NCBI RefSeq assembly: GCF_036013935.1
Contig: NZ_CP107902.1
Span: forward strand, 3,691,001-3,755,000
Source: Streptomyces sp. NBC_00461
Lineage (GTDB): Bacteria > Actinomycetota > Actinomycetes > Streptomycetales > Streptomycetaceae
Length of the DNA: 64,000 bases
Reading direction: 5' to 3'
Shown here: piece by piece, positions 9,308 to 17,238 of the stretch
Numbering within the stretch: position 1 is the stretch's first letter
Layout of the letters: each line of letters starts with the position of its first letter
The notes under the pieces: model-generated
Databases searched by the model: none
Seen by the model: the letters and a program-made list of their open reading frames with translations, nothing else
What the model was told of the DNA's origin: nothing
Translations under genes and position numbers: made by a program

Positions 9308-10663
9308 GTGCTACATCACTACCGTGGCCATGTGGCCAAGACGAACATGCCCCCAGCGGGCGAACCGCTCACGCCGGTCTACCCGTACAACGAACCCGGC
9401 CAGGCCATCGTCCTGCACGACGGCCTGATCGGTGGGCTCGGGGCGGCCGATGTTCCTGGTCGCGTCGAGCTCACGTGCTCGAACGGCTTCAACTTTGAGT
9501 GGAATGTTGGCGCTGGAGCGTCGCCGTTCTTTGCCAACCGAGACGAGGTTCCTCTGACGCTCAGCCGTCGGACGGGCGACATGACCATGCTCGGCGTGCC
9601 GCGCAACATCGACGGTGGCTGGTCGAACGGAGCCGTGTATGGCGACTCCGCAACTCCCCTGACTCGAATCCGCGTCCATTGGTTCAACCTGCCCAATTGG
9701 CACGGCCCACTGGGACTGGTCGAGAAGACGCCTCGTGGCGAGCACGAGTGGTCGGGCCGTTGGTGGCTCGAAGCTGACGGCTGGAAGATCACACTCGATG
9801 TGCGTCCCGACTACCGGCAGGTTTGGCGGGAGCTCCACAAGACCGATGTGTACGTGATGACGCATGTCATGGAGGTGCGCCGCGCCGATGACGCGGTCTT
9901 CACGGCCGATGAGGTCGACCCGTTGCTGACCGCGCTGCACGTCGGGATCTCGTTCGCCCTCGGCCGCTGGGCCGCTCCGATGCTGCCAGTCGGCGAAGAC
10001 CGCGACGGACAAGTGGTGTGGGAGCAATGGCGAGCCGCCTTCTGCGACCCAGCCCGCCCGAACAGCGACGGCTGGTGGTACGACCAAGATCACGAGTCGT
10101 TGGGTGACTTCCTGAGCCTCGTGATCGACGCCTTCGCTGACCCGGACAAGCTCACGCCGCTGCGCTTCCAGATGATGTACGCCATCTCCTCGATGAGGAG
10201 CCGAGACTTCGTCGAGCCGCGGATCATCATGGGGACGGCAGGCTTGGAGCACATCGTGTGGCAGAGCCTCGTCCTCAGCGGGGTCATGACCAAGCAGCAG
10301 TACGCGGGAAGTCATGCACACGTTCGACTCCGCAAGGTTCTGCGTGATGCCCAGATCCCCGTTGACATCGATCCTGCTCTCTTGCCGGCAGCCGCACAGT
10401 ACGCCGCCGAGGTGAAGGCGAACGAGAACAAGGACATCGACGGAGCTGACGTCGTGACGTGGGTCAGGAACCGACTGGTGCACCCGCAAGAGTCGCAGGT
10501 GCGGGTCTACGGACTGGACGGGCTGACGCGGGACGCATGGCTGCTGGCTCGGCACTACCTCGTACTGCTGATCCTCAACTCGCTCGGATACAACGGAAGT
10601 TACAGAGATCTCACACACATCCGAGGCTGGGTAGGGGACGTGAGTAAGGTGCCCTGGATCTGA
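9308..10663 (+). CDS. Protein with C-terminal HEPN-type RNxxxH motif, ApeA-like layout
   Basis: 451 residues if the GTG at 9308 is used; an internal ATG at 9347 is also possible and neither has a good ribosome site. The first half is beta-rich and aromatic ('VHWFNLPNWHGPLGLV', 'GRWWLEADGWKITLDV'); the second half is helical and carries 'VRNRLVHP' (Arg387-His392), the R-X4-H signature of HEPN ribonucleases, followed by a long amphipathic helix. This order, a beta N-terminal domain and a HEPN-type end at about 450 residues, recalls the ApeA abortive-infection proteins. I infer an RNA-cutting defence role; sequence alone shows only the motif. The next gene (11086, P-loop kinase-like) is 420 bp away on the same strand. 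Confidence 0.65.
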   Translation: MLHHYRGHVAKTNMPPAGEPLTPVYPYNEPGQAIVLHDGLIGGLGAADVPGRVELTCSNGFNFEWNVGAGASPFFANRDEVPLTLSRRTGDMTMLGVPRNIDGGWSNGAVYGDSATPLTRIRVHWFNLPNWHGPLGLVEKTPRGEHEWSGRWWLEADGWKITLDVRPDYRQVWRELHKTDVYVMTHVMEVRRADDAVFTADEVDPLLTALHVGISFALGRWAAPMLPVGEDRDGQVVWEQWRAAFCDPARPNSDGWWYDQDHESLGDFLSLVIDAFADPDKLTPLRFQMMYAISSMRSRDFVEPRIIMGTAGLEHIVWQSLVLSGVMTKQQYAGSHAHVRLRKVLRDAQIPVDIDPALLPAAAQYAAEVKANENKDIDGADVVTWVRNRLVHPQESQVRVYGLDGLTRDAWLLARHYLVLLILNSLGYNGSYRDLTHIRGWVGDVSKVPWI

Positions 10664-11085
10664 AGGGTTCCGAGCGCGATGTCGATGTCGAGGTCTCCTC
10701 GTGCCGGCTTGTTCCGGATGGGGTACCGCCTCCTGTAGGCCAGGCTAGGAAGACCGTGTTCCGTCAACGCGTTGTGCCGTGGCACCGGGCCGCCGCTCGC
10801 ACGCTCCAATCCGGACATCTCCTGGAGTGTCCAACCCAAAGATGTGTTTGATCTGGATGACCCTGAGTACTGAACCAAAGCTTCGATTGGCGGTTTGACC
10901 CAATCGAGGTCACCATGGAGGTATTGCCGACGGCCAGCAATTTAGCATCGCTGGGGCCGAGACCGGCGTTGCTTCTCTGCCTTCTGCGGGCACGCGACTG
11001 AGACCGGCAGGGGTGATCGCTAGACATCGGTTAGTGGCGCAACGGAGCAGGCGATCGTCAGGTCATTCGTTCCTGGAGAATCAAC
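10664..11085. other. Intergenic stretch
   Basis: About 420 bp with no convincing gene. Weak minus-strand coding character around 10640-10860 may be a decayed gene but I cannot name it. Confidence 0.35.
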
Positions 11086-11811
11086 ATGGAGCAGCAAATT
11101 ACCGAGGCTCAGCTCGAAAAGCTCCAGCATCGAGCATCCCGCGTCCGTTCGTCTCTTAATCGCCGGGCCGAGAAACCACTCGTCGTGGAATTTGCAGGAA
11201 GCCCCAAGGCCGGTAAGTCCTCTACCATCGACACAGTGGTTCACTTCTTCAAGCGCACTGACTTCCGCGTCTTTGCGCCAACGGAAGGAGCCAGTAAACG
11301 TACTCCCGAGCAGCTCCGTCAAGACAAGGTTGCATTTAACGTCTGGACCATTAACGACGCTATTTCGCAACTTCTCGCCGCATACCATGAAGGTCAGTCA
11401 GACCTAATCATCCTAGATCGCGGCTGCTTCGACTCAATAGCCTGGTGCGATCTACATGTAAAACAGGGAAAGCTCAGCCCTGAAGAGGCAAAGGTAATTA
11501 AAGACTTCGCTATCCACCCACACTGGATAGGCTACATCAGTCGTCTATACCTGTTCACTTGCGCCCCAGGGGTGTCAATGCAGCGCGAGACAGCGGCCAC
11601 ATTGACAAGCCTGGAGGGGAGCACCATGAACTCGAATACGCTCGCAGCCTTGCTCCAGGAGTATGACGGGCTCGTGCAGACCTTGAGTGACGAGTATGAG
11701 GTGCGTAAGCTTGACACAACCAGCCCGGGTTCCCCACGAGCCTCTGGATACTTCATCGCGGATGACATTCTCAAGATCTGGGAATCAAATCTCCCAGGTG
11801 AACTAAATTGA
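11086..11811 (+). CDS. P-loop nucleoside/nucleotide kinase-like protein
   Basis: 241 residues; ATG at 11086 with GGAG about 8 bases before it. Walker A is GSPKAGKSS (38-46), and 'DLIILDRGCFDSIAW' (about 106-120) is a Walker B/DR-type segment like that of thymidylate and deoxynucleoside kinases, which use a DR motif for substrate phosphate. It lacks a recognisable lid motif, so it may be a diverged kinase that phosphorylates a nucleotide or another small molecule. The N-terminus is a helix before the P-loop. Codon use is more AT-rich than the neighbours, so it is probably imported. Its place after a HEPN-type gene suggests, but does not show, a shared role. Confidence 0.75.
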   Translation: MEQQITEAQLEKLQHRASRVRSSLNRRAEKPLVVEFAGSPKAGKSSTIDTVVHFFKRTDFRVFAPTEGASKRTPEQLRQDKVAFNVWTINDAISQLLAAYHEGQSDLIILDRGCFDSIAWCDLHVKQGKLSPEEAKVIKDFAIHPHWIGYISRLYLFTCAPGVSMQRETAATLTSLEGSTMNSNTLAALLQEYDGLVQTLSDEYEVRKLDTTSPGSPRASGYFIADDILKIWESNLPGELN

Positions 11812-11854
11812 CCTAATTAGCCAGGATTGCATAATGCGACTCCGCGTGTTTTAC

Positions 11855-11883
11855 TTGACAAGATGCATTACGCATCAATAATT
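11855..11883 (+). promoter_or_regulatory. Sigma70-type promoter with operator-like dyad in the spacer
   Basis: TTGACA at 11855-11860 and ATAATT at 11878-11883 are 17 bp apart. The spacer holds a perfect dyad GATGC-attac-GCATC (11862-11876), well placed for a repressor. The next start codon downstream is 11916. Confidence 0.6.
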
Positions 11884-11915
11884 GTCATGACTACAGCAAG
11901 GGATCTCTGGGTCTT

Positions 11916-12170
11916 ATGTGTGTAGACGTTAAAGTCACGCGCCGTGCACTCCTCGTTAGGAACTTCGAGAGCTCCGTATACAGTCGAGTGCTAGCGGATG
12001 ACCTGTCGGTACGAGCGCGATGCGAACAGATGATTTTCATCAGGCGCAATCGACTCCGTGAGGTTGGCTGGTCTGATACAGAAATTCTCGCGTTTGAGCT
12101 TGAGGTCGAAGAACGCGCTTGGGCTCACCGGAAATGGCTCCTCCATCTGGAGGGTTCGAAAGTGAGCTAG
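11916..12170 (+). CDS. Small helical protein, unknown
   Basis: 84 residues, charged and mostly helical, with 'LREVGWSDTEILAFELEVEERAW' cut here as two helices around a GWSDTE turn. No family recognised. Support for it being real comes from context: a good promoter 33 bp upstream and a strong intrinsic terminator 18 bp downstream. No strong ribosome site precedes the ATG. It could be a small regulator acting on the operator-like dyad, but no helix-turn-helix is evident. Confidence 0.5.
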   Translation: MCVDVKVTRRALLVRNFESSVYSRVLADDLSVRARCEQMIFIRRNRLREVGWSDTEILAFELEVEERAWAHRKWLLHLEGSKVS

Positions 12171-12187
12171 GATCTCCATCTCTTTTC

Positions 12188-12221
12188 TCCGCTTAGTTGT
12201 TTTGGCTAGGCGGATTTTTTT
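12188..12221 (+). terminator. Intrinsic terminator
   Basis: Nine-bp stem TCCGCTTAG / CTAGGCGGA (one G-T pair) at 12188-12196 and 12206-12214 followed by seven T. This is the textbook form, unusual for Streptomyces, and it fits the lower-GC gene upstream. Confidence 0.85.
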
Positions 12222-12271
12222 GTGATCGTTAACCCGACTCTTGGCAATGTGCAACTGCTAGTTGGCCTTGG

Positions 12272-12301
12272 AATTGGGCGCCATTGCAATGACGCCCAAT
12301 T
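12272..12301. terminator. Hairpin between convergent genes
   Basis: Perfect 9-bp inverted repeat AATTGGGCG / CGCCCAATT with a 12-base loop, placed between the end of the plus-strand gene and the stop of the minus-strand operon at 12305. It could stop transcripts from either side. Confidence 0.6.
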
Positions 12302-12304
12302 TTG

Positions 12305-13027
12305 TCAGCGGAAGGCGGTGACGAGGTCCTCCAGCTGGTGAGGCAGCTCAGGGCTGGGCTGGGGAATGGCACCGAACTCGTCTATGAGGTCGACGTCCAG
12401 ATCCTCCAGTGCGTCTCTGACCGCGGCCTCCGGTACAGCTACTTGATGGTCCGGTAGGTCGATGAGGACAGTGACGCCCCCGGTGGCGGAGGACGTTTCG
12501 ACGATCTCGTGGGCTATGGGCGAGTACTGCCACGGCTCGTGCTCGAGACGTGCCATCTGCCTCGCCCAGTGCTGGGCGTCGCGCCACTCACCTCGGCGCA
12601 AGTGGAGCAGGTACAGGCAGAGCGCTCCCGTAGCTTGGCCACCGCCGGCCGCAAACTGCAGCCAGAACTGAGCCCCCTCCTCTCGGTCGGCCAGCATGAG
12701 CAAGCAGGCAAACGCGAGGGCGCCACCAGGGTCGCGCGCGGTGTCGAAGCGGGCCAAGCGGCGGGCGGCATCGTCGTCATGAATGACGCCTTGGCACAGG
12801 GCTCGTAGGTCGTGAGCTGCACGCTCATGAAGCATCAGAGGTGCCCACGCCGAATGACTCCCAGAGCTTGGCATGGGGGACGCCAATGCCTGCATCCAGC
12901 GCAATTCGAGCAGCTGCTCGGTGATGCGTTGTCGGGAGCTGTCCAGGTCTGCTCGTGTGTACTCGCCAGCAAAGACGCGAGACCGCGCAAGGGCTTCTTC
13001 GATGGTGCGCGGGCGTTGCGAGCCCAT
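12305..13027 (-). CDS. Unknown protein, last gene of sigma-like operon
   Basis: 240 residues from ATG 13027, which follows GAGGAG by 10 bases; an upstream ATG at 13048 overlaps the preceding gene. Helical throughout, with repeated paired helices ('DPGGALAFACLLMLADREEGAQFWLQFAAGGG', here in two halves) that resemble TPR/Sel1-type packing, ending in an acidic tail. The same three-gene order (64-residue protein, sigma-like protein, this protein) suggests that it acts with the sigma-like factor, perhaps as regulator or partner. I cannot name a family. Confidence 0.7.
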   Translation of the reverse strand: MGSQRPRTIEEALARSRVFAGEYTRADLDSSRQRITEQLLELRWMQALASPMPSSGSHSAWAPLMLHERAAHDLRALCQGVIHDDDAARRLARFDTARDPGGALAFACLLMLADREEGAQFWLQFAAGGGQATGALCLYLLHLRRGEWRDAQHWARQMARLEHEPWQYSPIAHEIVETSSATGGVTVLIDLPDHQVAVPEAAVRDALEDLDVDLIDEFGAIPQPSPELPHQLEDLVTAFR

Positions 13028-13034
13028 GACTATG

Positions 13035-13652
13035 TCACTCCTCATCATCGACGTCCCCGATTTCGTCGATCTTCAATCCCAGGTCCGCGGCCAGCCGGCG
13101 TTTGGCGGCGCGACGGGTCGAGCGGACCGTCGCCTCGCAGATGCCCATCACCAGCGCAGTGCGCTTGGTGGGGAAGCCGAGGGCGAACTGGAGCACCATC
13201 ACATCAAACTGGCGCTCCGGTAAGCGGGCCATTGCCACATACAGGCCCAGGCTGTCCTCAAGTTCGGTAACCTGCGCACGAAACTCCTGACGGAAGCTGT
13301 CCAAGATGGGATCGCAGGCCGCGCGTATGGCGCGTTCGAAGGCCAGTGTTTCCGAGGCTGCTGGATCACGGCCCTGCGCTTCCAGCTCGCTGGCGACCCG
13401 CTCCTTGAGCAGGGTCCAGGCGAATGCGCCGGGGTTCTCTTGGGCGGTTACCTGGTGCCAAATGACGGCCAGGAAGACGAACGTTGTGTCCACCAGCCGG
13501 TCAGCAGAGACCTTGTCGCCCAGCTGCACGTGGGCGTACTCGAAGTACGCCTGGTGGTACAGCTCATGGAAGGCCCAGAAGGCCGGAGGCATCACGTCGC
13601 TCGGTTCGCGCAGAGCGCGCTCGTCGCGATCATCCGGGGGCTGTGCGTTCAT
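13035..13652 (-). CDS. Sigma-70 family-like DNA-binding protein
   Basis: 205 residues. The C-terminal segment 'MARLPERQFDVMVLQFALG' then 'GICEATVRSTRRAAKRRLA' has the form of sigma region 4: a 'LPxRQ' entry, a first helix, and an HTH recognition helix with TVRS. The N-terminal part ('FHELYHQAYFEYAHVQLGD', 'TTFVFLAVIW') is where region 2 would be, but it is too diverged to call with certainty. It overlaps the stop of the preceding gene by ATGA, so the two are translationally coupled, and it is followed by the 240-residue gene. Probably an ECF-like factor or a DNA-binding relative that controls this operon. Confidence 0.75.
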   Translation of the reverse strand: MNAQPPDDRDERALREPSDVMPPAFWAFHELYHQAYFEYAHVQLGDKVSADRLVDTTFVFLAVIWHQVTAQENPGAFAWTLLKERVASELEAQGRDPAASETLAFERAIRAACDPILDSFRQEFRAQVTELEDSLGLYVAMARLPERQFDVMVLQFALGFPTKRTALVMGICEATVRSTRRAAKRRLAADLGLKIDEIGDVDDEE

Positions 13653-13843
13653 CGCCGGCCCCCTTCATCGAGCCCAGGCTGGTCAGGTTGGGCGACGGGC
13701 TGCTGCTGTTGGATGAGAGTCGCAGCACCGACCCGTACGCCAGCGCTCAGGAGGCGCCGGAAACCGGAGCGCACGTCGGGCGCAAACGCCCGTGCGGCGG
13801 CGGCCGAGGCCAGCCCAAGGCTGGCAACGTCGTCGAGTGTCAC
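13649..13843 (-). CDS. Small protein, first gene of sigma-like operon
   Basis: 64 residues from GTG 13843, with GAGGA about 9 bases upstream. N-terminal Ala-rich helix ('LGLASAAAARAFAPDVRSG'), then 'LLSAGVRVGAATLIQQQQ' and a polar end. Its stop overlaps the start of the sigma-like gene (ATGA). No family recognised. It may be a small regulator of its neighbour. Confidence 0.6.
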   Translation of the reverse strand: MTLDDVASLGLASAAAARAFAPDVRSGFRRLLSAGVRVGAATLIQQQQPVAQPDQPGLDEGGRR

Positions 13844-14158
13844 CTGGTGGTCCTCTTGATCTCACACGGCGCCAGTCTGCAGCTCGTCCCCGCTCGTCAA
13901 CTCTCAGCGCCTGGAGCCTCGTTGCTCCTGCCGAGAAGCAAACCGTGTGAGGGGGCCGGTTCGTGCAGAGCACCTCACCACCACTTTTTAACGGATAGTA
14001 GCTTTCCGGTTACAGCAAATCCCGTACAGGGGTTCGCACCATCCCTCGCCCAGTCGCGCCACCCCATGCGCCACGCCTGCCACCTGCGGGACGGTCGGCA
14101 CGACCTGTGATCTGCCATGATTTGCGCAAACTCTGAGTGACCACCCAACTACGCTGGT
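13844..14158. other. Intergenic stretch with operon promoter region
   Basis: About 315 bp. It should contain the promoter of the minus-strand operon. A perfect palindrome TTTGCGCAAA lies at 14121-14130; related TTTGCGC strings occur at about 16338 and 16397 beside the WhiJ-like module. Confidence 0.4.
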
Positions 14159-14299
14159 GTGACAGAGGTCACGGTCGGCGACTGGCTTGTGCGACCCTTC
14201 GGCCAGGGTTACGAGGCGTCGACCAAGCACGGCGAACGCGGATCAGGGGGCAGCGTCCCGGTCCCCCTCGGAGACATTGGCTGGCGGCGCCAGCGGTGA
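14159..14299 (+). CDS. Possible 46-residue protein
   Basis: A GTG-started frame reading 'VTVGDWLVRPFGQGYEAS' with good third-position GC. A TACGCT string lies just upstream. It may be a real small protein or the front of a lost gene. No homology recognised. Confidence 0.35.
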   Translation: MTEVTVGDWLVRPFGQGYEASTKHGERGSGGSVPVPLGDIGWRRQR

Positions 14300-14351
14300 C
14301 GGACGCAGCTGGCGCCGGACTCCCGTGAGGGCAGTCGCCTGAAGGCCTGCG

Positions 14352-14534
14352 CTATCCCCGCTTAGCGAAGGCCACGAACGCTGCCCAGGTGGTCGGCTGG
14401 ACGGCCATGACTCCGCGGTTGCGTGCCTTCGTGTCCCGCACCATCACCTTCGTCGGTTCGTTGTCGGCCACTTCGATGCAGTTCTCGGTTCCGGTGTAGG
14501 TGCTGGTCCGCCAGTTCGGGGCGACACGCTGCAT
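14352..14534 (-). CDS. DUF397 protein
   Basis: 60 residues, standard length for the family. It shows the DUF397 pattern: 'WRTSTYTGTENCIEVA' then 'VMVRDTKARNRGVM' and 'WAAFVAF'. DUF397 proteins are encoded with WhiJ-like XRE regulators in Streptomyces and are thought to modulate them. AGGAG lies 5 bases before the ATG, and the stop of the XRE gene is 9 bases upstream, so the two are co-transcribed and probably function as a pair. Confidence 0.9.
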   Translation of the reverse strand: MQRVAPNWRTSTYTGTENCIEVADNEPTKVMVRDTKARNRGVMAVQPTTWAAFVAFAKRG

Positions 14535-14543
14535 GGGGTTCTC

Positions 14544-15398
14544 CTAGTCGCTCGGCATCTGATCGAAGGACTGGATGGCGGTGAGGATGAGGTCGCGGAC
14601 GGCGGTGCCGTAGACCGCGGACTGCTTCAGGAGGGCGAAGGCCTTGGTGTACAGCTCGATCTCTCGGGGCTGGGTGACGGAGAATTCCGCCGAGTAGGTC
14701 TCCACGAGGACGAGTTTGTCGTCGAACATCGAGAACCCGTGACCGAGCCAGATCTCCGTGGCCGCGGCACGCGGGACGATGCCCAAGCTCACCCGGGGCA
14801 ACCCCATCAAGGCCAGCAGCCGGTCGAGTTGGGCCTTCATGACCTCTGGCCCACCGACGTTGGAGTACAGGGCCTGCTCGCCGAGGAGCACGTTGTAGAT
14901 CCGGTTGCCCTCGTAGAGGTACCGCTGACGTTCGAGCCGCTTCCCGACGGCGGCCTCGGTGTCATTGGGAAACTCCAGGAAGCGAACGGCTTGTTGGAAG
15001 ATTTCCGCGGCGTAGTCGGCCGTCTGGAACGTTCCCCAGATCAGGTTGGGGTGCCAAATCCGGAAGACCTTGGTCTTGGCATAGACGGGCAGGGATTTCT
15101 GCTGCCGACGCTCGGCGCCTGTCTGCACCTGCCGGCGCCACTCAAGCCATAGCTCGTCGATGTGGCGCACAGTGGCAATCAGGTCAGGGATGTGCTCGTC
15201 CTGCCGGGTCGCCATGCACCAGGCCCGAATGTCTTGCTCGCTGACGTTCTGCTTTCCGTGCTCGAGTCGGGAAACCTTCGATTCCTGCCAGCCGAGAGCA
15301 CGCGCAAGGGCCCGACCGCTGGTGAATCCAGCATCCTTTCGGAAGCCGCGCAGCCGGGCACCCAGTGCCTCGCGCGTTTCTTGTGCTTGGTTGCTCAC
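14544..15398 (-). CDS. XRE-family regulator with DUF5753 (WhiJ-like)
   Basis: 284 residues from GTG 15398; the frame is open to 15494 but the extra residues overlap the previous gene and look non-coding. N-terminal helix-turn-helix ('SGRALARALGWQESKVSRLEHG', split at the turn) covers roughly residues 20-60. The rest is DUF5753, with 'LIWGTFQTADYA' and 'EQALYSNVGGPEVMKAQL'. WhiJ-type proteins repress development or antibiotic genes and work with a DUF397 partner, here the next gene. Part of a four-gene leftward operon with DUF6879 and a small conserved protein upstream. Confidence 0.9.
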   Translation of the reverse strand: MSNQAQETREALGARLRGFRKDAGFTSGRALARALGWQESKVSRLEHGKQNVSEQDIRAWCMATRQDEHIPDLIATVRHIDELWLEWRRQVQTGAERRQQKSLPVYAKTKVFRIWHPNLIWGTFQTADYAAEIFQQAVRFLEFPNDTEAAVGKRLERQRYLYEGNRIYNVLLGEQALYSNVGGPEVMKAQLDRLLALMGLPRVSLGIVPRAAATEIWLGHGFSMFDDKLVLVETYSAEFSVTQPREIELYTKAFALLKQSAVYGTAVRDLILTAIQSFDQMPSD

Positions 15399-15405
15399 GG
15401 ATGGT

Positions 15406-15930
15406 TCAGGGCTTGTACTCGCGGTGGGGGGTCGCCAGGTCCCACAGCAGATCCCGGACGCGGACACATTCGGCAACAGCGTCGGGAGCCTCAACCAGCT
15501 CTGATCCGAGCACCCGGCCGTCGCTATCGAAGTGCCCTACGGCCAGGAGCCGGCTGTCGAACAACCACCAGTCGTTGCCGCCGGCAGGGAAGACGAGCTC
15601 GCCGGGGAGGAAATGACGGGGCAGCCACCGGATCTGCTCGCCCGCCTCCTCGTTATAGCTGGTGGCAGCGTGCTCCCACTGGATGTAGGGCGTGTGCGGT
15701 TCGGTGACGACGCGGACGCGCCGGACGGTCTTGCCCTCCCCGGTGACCCGCTTGATCAGCTGCGTCCATGGCTCCATGTAGGAGTAGTCGACTGTTTCTC
15801 CGCGGAGCCAGCTCTCGTACGGACCGTTCTCATCGGGAACGGAGTAGTCGTCCCTCAGCTCCAGATGGAAGGCGTCCTCGGTGAAGGTCTCAAAGAGCCG
15901 GTTGCGCTTGGCGCTGGAGATCAACTCCAC
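15406..15930 (-). CDS. DUF6879 family protein
   Basis: 174 residues. Hallmarks of the family are present: 'FTEDAFHLELRDDY' near the start, 'VRRVRVVTEPHTPYIQWE' in the middle and 'AGEQIRWLPR' after it, then a 'WWLFDS' strand. These proteins accompany WhiJ/AbaA-type regulatory modules in Streptomyces; their activity is unknown. The start overlaps the end of the upstream gene by 41 bp and the stop lies 7 bp before the XRE start, so translation is probably coupled. Confidence 0.85.
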   Translation of the reverse strand: MELISSAKRNRLFETFTEDAFHLELRDDYSVPDENGPYESWLRGETVDYSYMEPWTQLIKRVTGEGKTVRRVRVVTEPHTPYIQWEHAATSYNEEAGEQIRWLPRHFLPGELVFPAGGNDWWLFDSRLLAVGHFDSDGRVLGSELVEAPDAVAECVRVRDLLWDLATPHREYKP

Positions 15931-16309
15931 GCGGTTCCTCCAGTAGGGCGGTGATCGCGTCCTTGGGGACCTCGACCACGATCTCGTAGTCCGGAATCTC
16001 CATCTGGGCCAGGGCCTCGGGGTCGGTCACCTCCAGGCCCTGGACGACGTAGGTGCCGCCGGGCGTGAGGATCATGATCGGGTCCTCGATGCGCCTGAAC
16101 TCGCCGACTGCCAGCCCGTCCCCCTTCAGGAACTCGAACAGCTCCGTCGGTACTTCCACTGCCGTCTGCCCCTCGGGGATGTCGAGCTGCATCAGCAGGT
16201 CATTGGCGAAGATCTTCCAGCCTTGGACGAGGTACGTGTCCCGATCCGTGGCGTACAGGGTCGGGCAGTCGCCCACGGTGGAGTTCTTACCAAGGAACCG
16301 TAGCTTCAT
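15890..16309 (-). CDS. Conserved small protein of the WhiJ/DUF6879 module
   Basis: 139 residues from ATG 16309, with AGGAG 6 bases upstream. Two halves appear related: 'YLVQGWKIFANDLLMQLDIP' and 'YVVQGLEVTDPEALAQMEIP' each lead into 'AVEVPTELFEFL' / 'VVEVPKDAITALL', so the protein is an internal duplication of about 60 residues. No enzyme motif seen. It is the first gene of the regulatory operon and overlaps DUF6879. Confidence 0.75.
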   Translation of the reverse strand: MKLRFLGKNSTVGDCPTLYATDRDTYLVQGWKIFANDLLMQLDIPEGQTAVEVPTELFEFLKGDGLAVGEFRRIEDPIMILTPGGTYVVQGLEVTDPEALAQMEIPDYEIVVEVPKDAITALLEEPRGVDLQRQAQPAL

Positions 16310-16488
16310 GGCGCTCTCCTGTCTGCTGCCTTGCGCTTGTTTGCGCGACATCACGATGGTCGAGGGTCCGTTCAGGGTCGTCAATCGACTTGCTGCAAAC
16401 TCGCGCAATCTCCTTGGGAGTTGAATAACGGCCGCTCTACGGTCGTCATCGAACCCAAGTCCGCGCAGGCAGCGTCGAGGGGAGAAGC

Positions 16489-16860
16489 GTGGTGGCGAGC
16501 GTGACCGAGGAACCCGAGGCCGGCGTCGACAGCTTGCCCATCGATGTGGAGCTGATCTCGGACGTCACGGATGACGTGCTGAAGATGGAGCTGAGCACGT
16601 CGACCCGAAAGGACATCGACTTCAAAACGACGAGGGTCGTTGGTCTCCTGAGTGTGCTCCTGGCCGAAGACCTGGGCGCGGACGCCGATGACGAAGTCTT
16701 GGAGCTGTTCCGTCGGGCGTACAAGCTGCTGGAGCTGACCAACCGTCCCGGCAGACAGACGCCGAGCTTCACGGCCTTCTTCTTCATGCGCGACGTAGCC
16801 AACCTCACCCGGCGCCTGCTGTGGGTCTACGTCGAGAGGAACGGCGGGGTACGGCAGTGA
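16489..16860 (+). CDS. Unknown helical protein
   Basis: 123 residues from GTG 16489 (GGGGAGAAGC just upstream). Acidic N-terminus, then two long helices ('VLELFRRAYKLLELTNRPG'), ending 'DVANLTRRLLWVYVERN'. No family recognised with confidence. It is divergent from the WhiJ-like operon and leads a run of small genes into the radical SAM locus; its stop overlaps the next start (GTGA). Confidence 0.65.
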   Translation: MVASVTEEPEAGVDSLPIDVELISDVTDDVLKMELSTSTRKDIDFKTTRVVGLLSVLLAEDLGADADDEVLELFRRAYKLLELTNRPGRQTPSFTAFFFMRDVANLTRRLLWVYVERNGGVRQ

Positions 16861-17048
16861 CTGACAGACAACTGCCTGGCGTGGGTGACGAGGTCGAGTA
16901 CCAGCCCGGATGCCGAGCGATCGTGACAGACGTCAGCCATGGCGTGCCCATCCTCCGGACCGCTGCTCGTTCCGAGTGGCCAGCCGACAATCCAGACCAA
17001 CTCGTTGTGACGCGCACTCGGCAGAAGCGCACCGAGGCCGGAGCATGA
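16857..17048 (+). CDS. Small beta-rich protein
   Basis: 63 residues from GTG 16857, overlapping the previous stop by four bases. 'VGDEVEYQPGCRAIVTDV' and 'PILRTAARSEWPADNP' suggest a small beta barrel of the KOW/SH3 kind seen in many short Streptomyces proteins beside DUF6879-type modules. The stop overlaps the next ATG (ATGA). Function unknown. Confidence 0.65.
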   Translation: MTDRQLPGVGDEVEYQPGCRAIVTDVSHGVPILRTAARSEWPADNPDQLVVTRTRQKRTEAGA

Positions 17049-17236
17049 CCCCTCGCCAGTGGGTCAGGGGGACATGTCTGCTCTGCCGTCGCTCCGATCA
17101 ACTCGTGATCTTCATAGGCCCGGTCGAGGTAGGCGGCTTATCGGCCCCGGCATTCGCTTGTGGCGACTGCTGCGAGTGGTGTCGCCACATCGTCTGCTCC
17201 TACAACCAGCGGCGGGACGCGCGTCCTGCCATATAG
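17045..17236 (+). CDS. Small zinc-ribbon-like protein
   Basis: 63 residues. Cys pattern CLLC near residue 11, then CGDCCEWC about 30 residues later; the two pairs could bind one zinc. Start ATG 17045 overlaps the preceding stop by ATGA, so the three small genes from 16489 are translationally coupled. The radical SAM gene follows after a long hairpin. It could be an accessory factor for the peptide pathway, but that is only position-based. Confidence 0.65.
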   Translation: MTPRQWVRGTCLLCRRSDQLVIFIGPVEVGGLSAPAFACGDCCEWCRHIVCSYNQRRDARPAI

Positions 17237-17238
17237 CT

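Noticed and set aside
9270-9310. tRNA-like GCTGTAAATCC anticodon-arm string
   Set aside because: No T-arm or acceptor stem can be drawn around it; the stem has mismatches.
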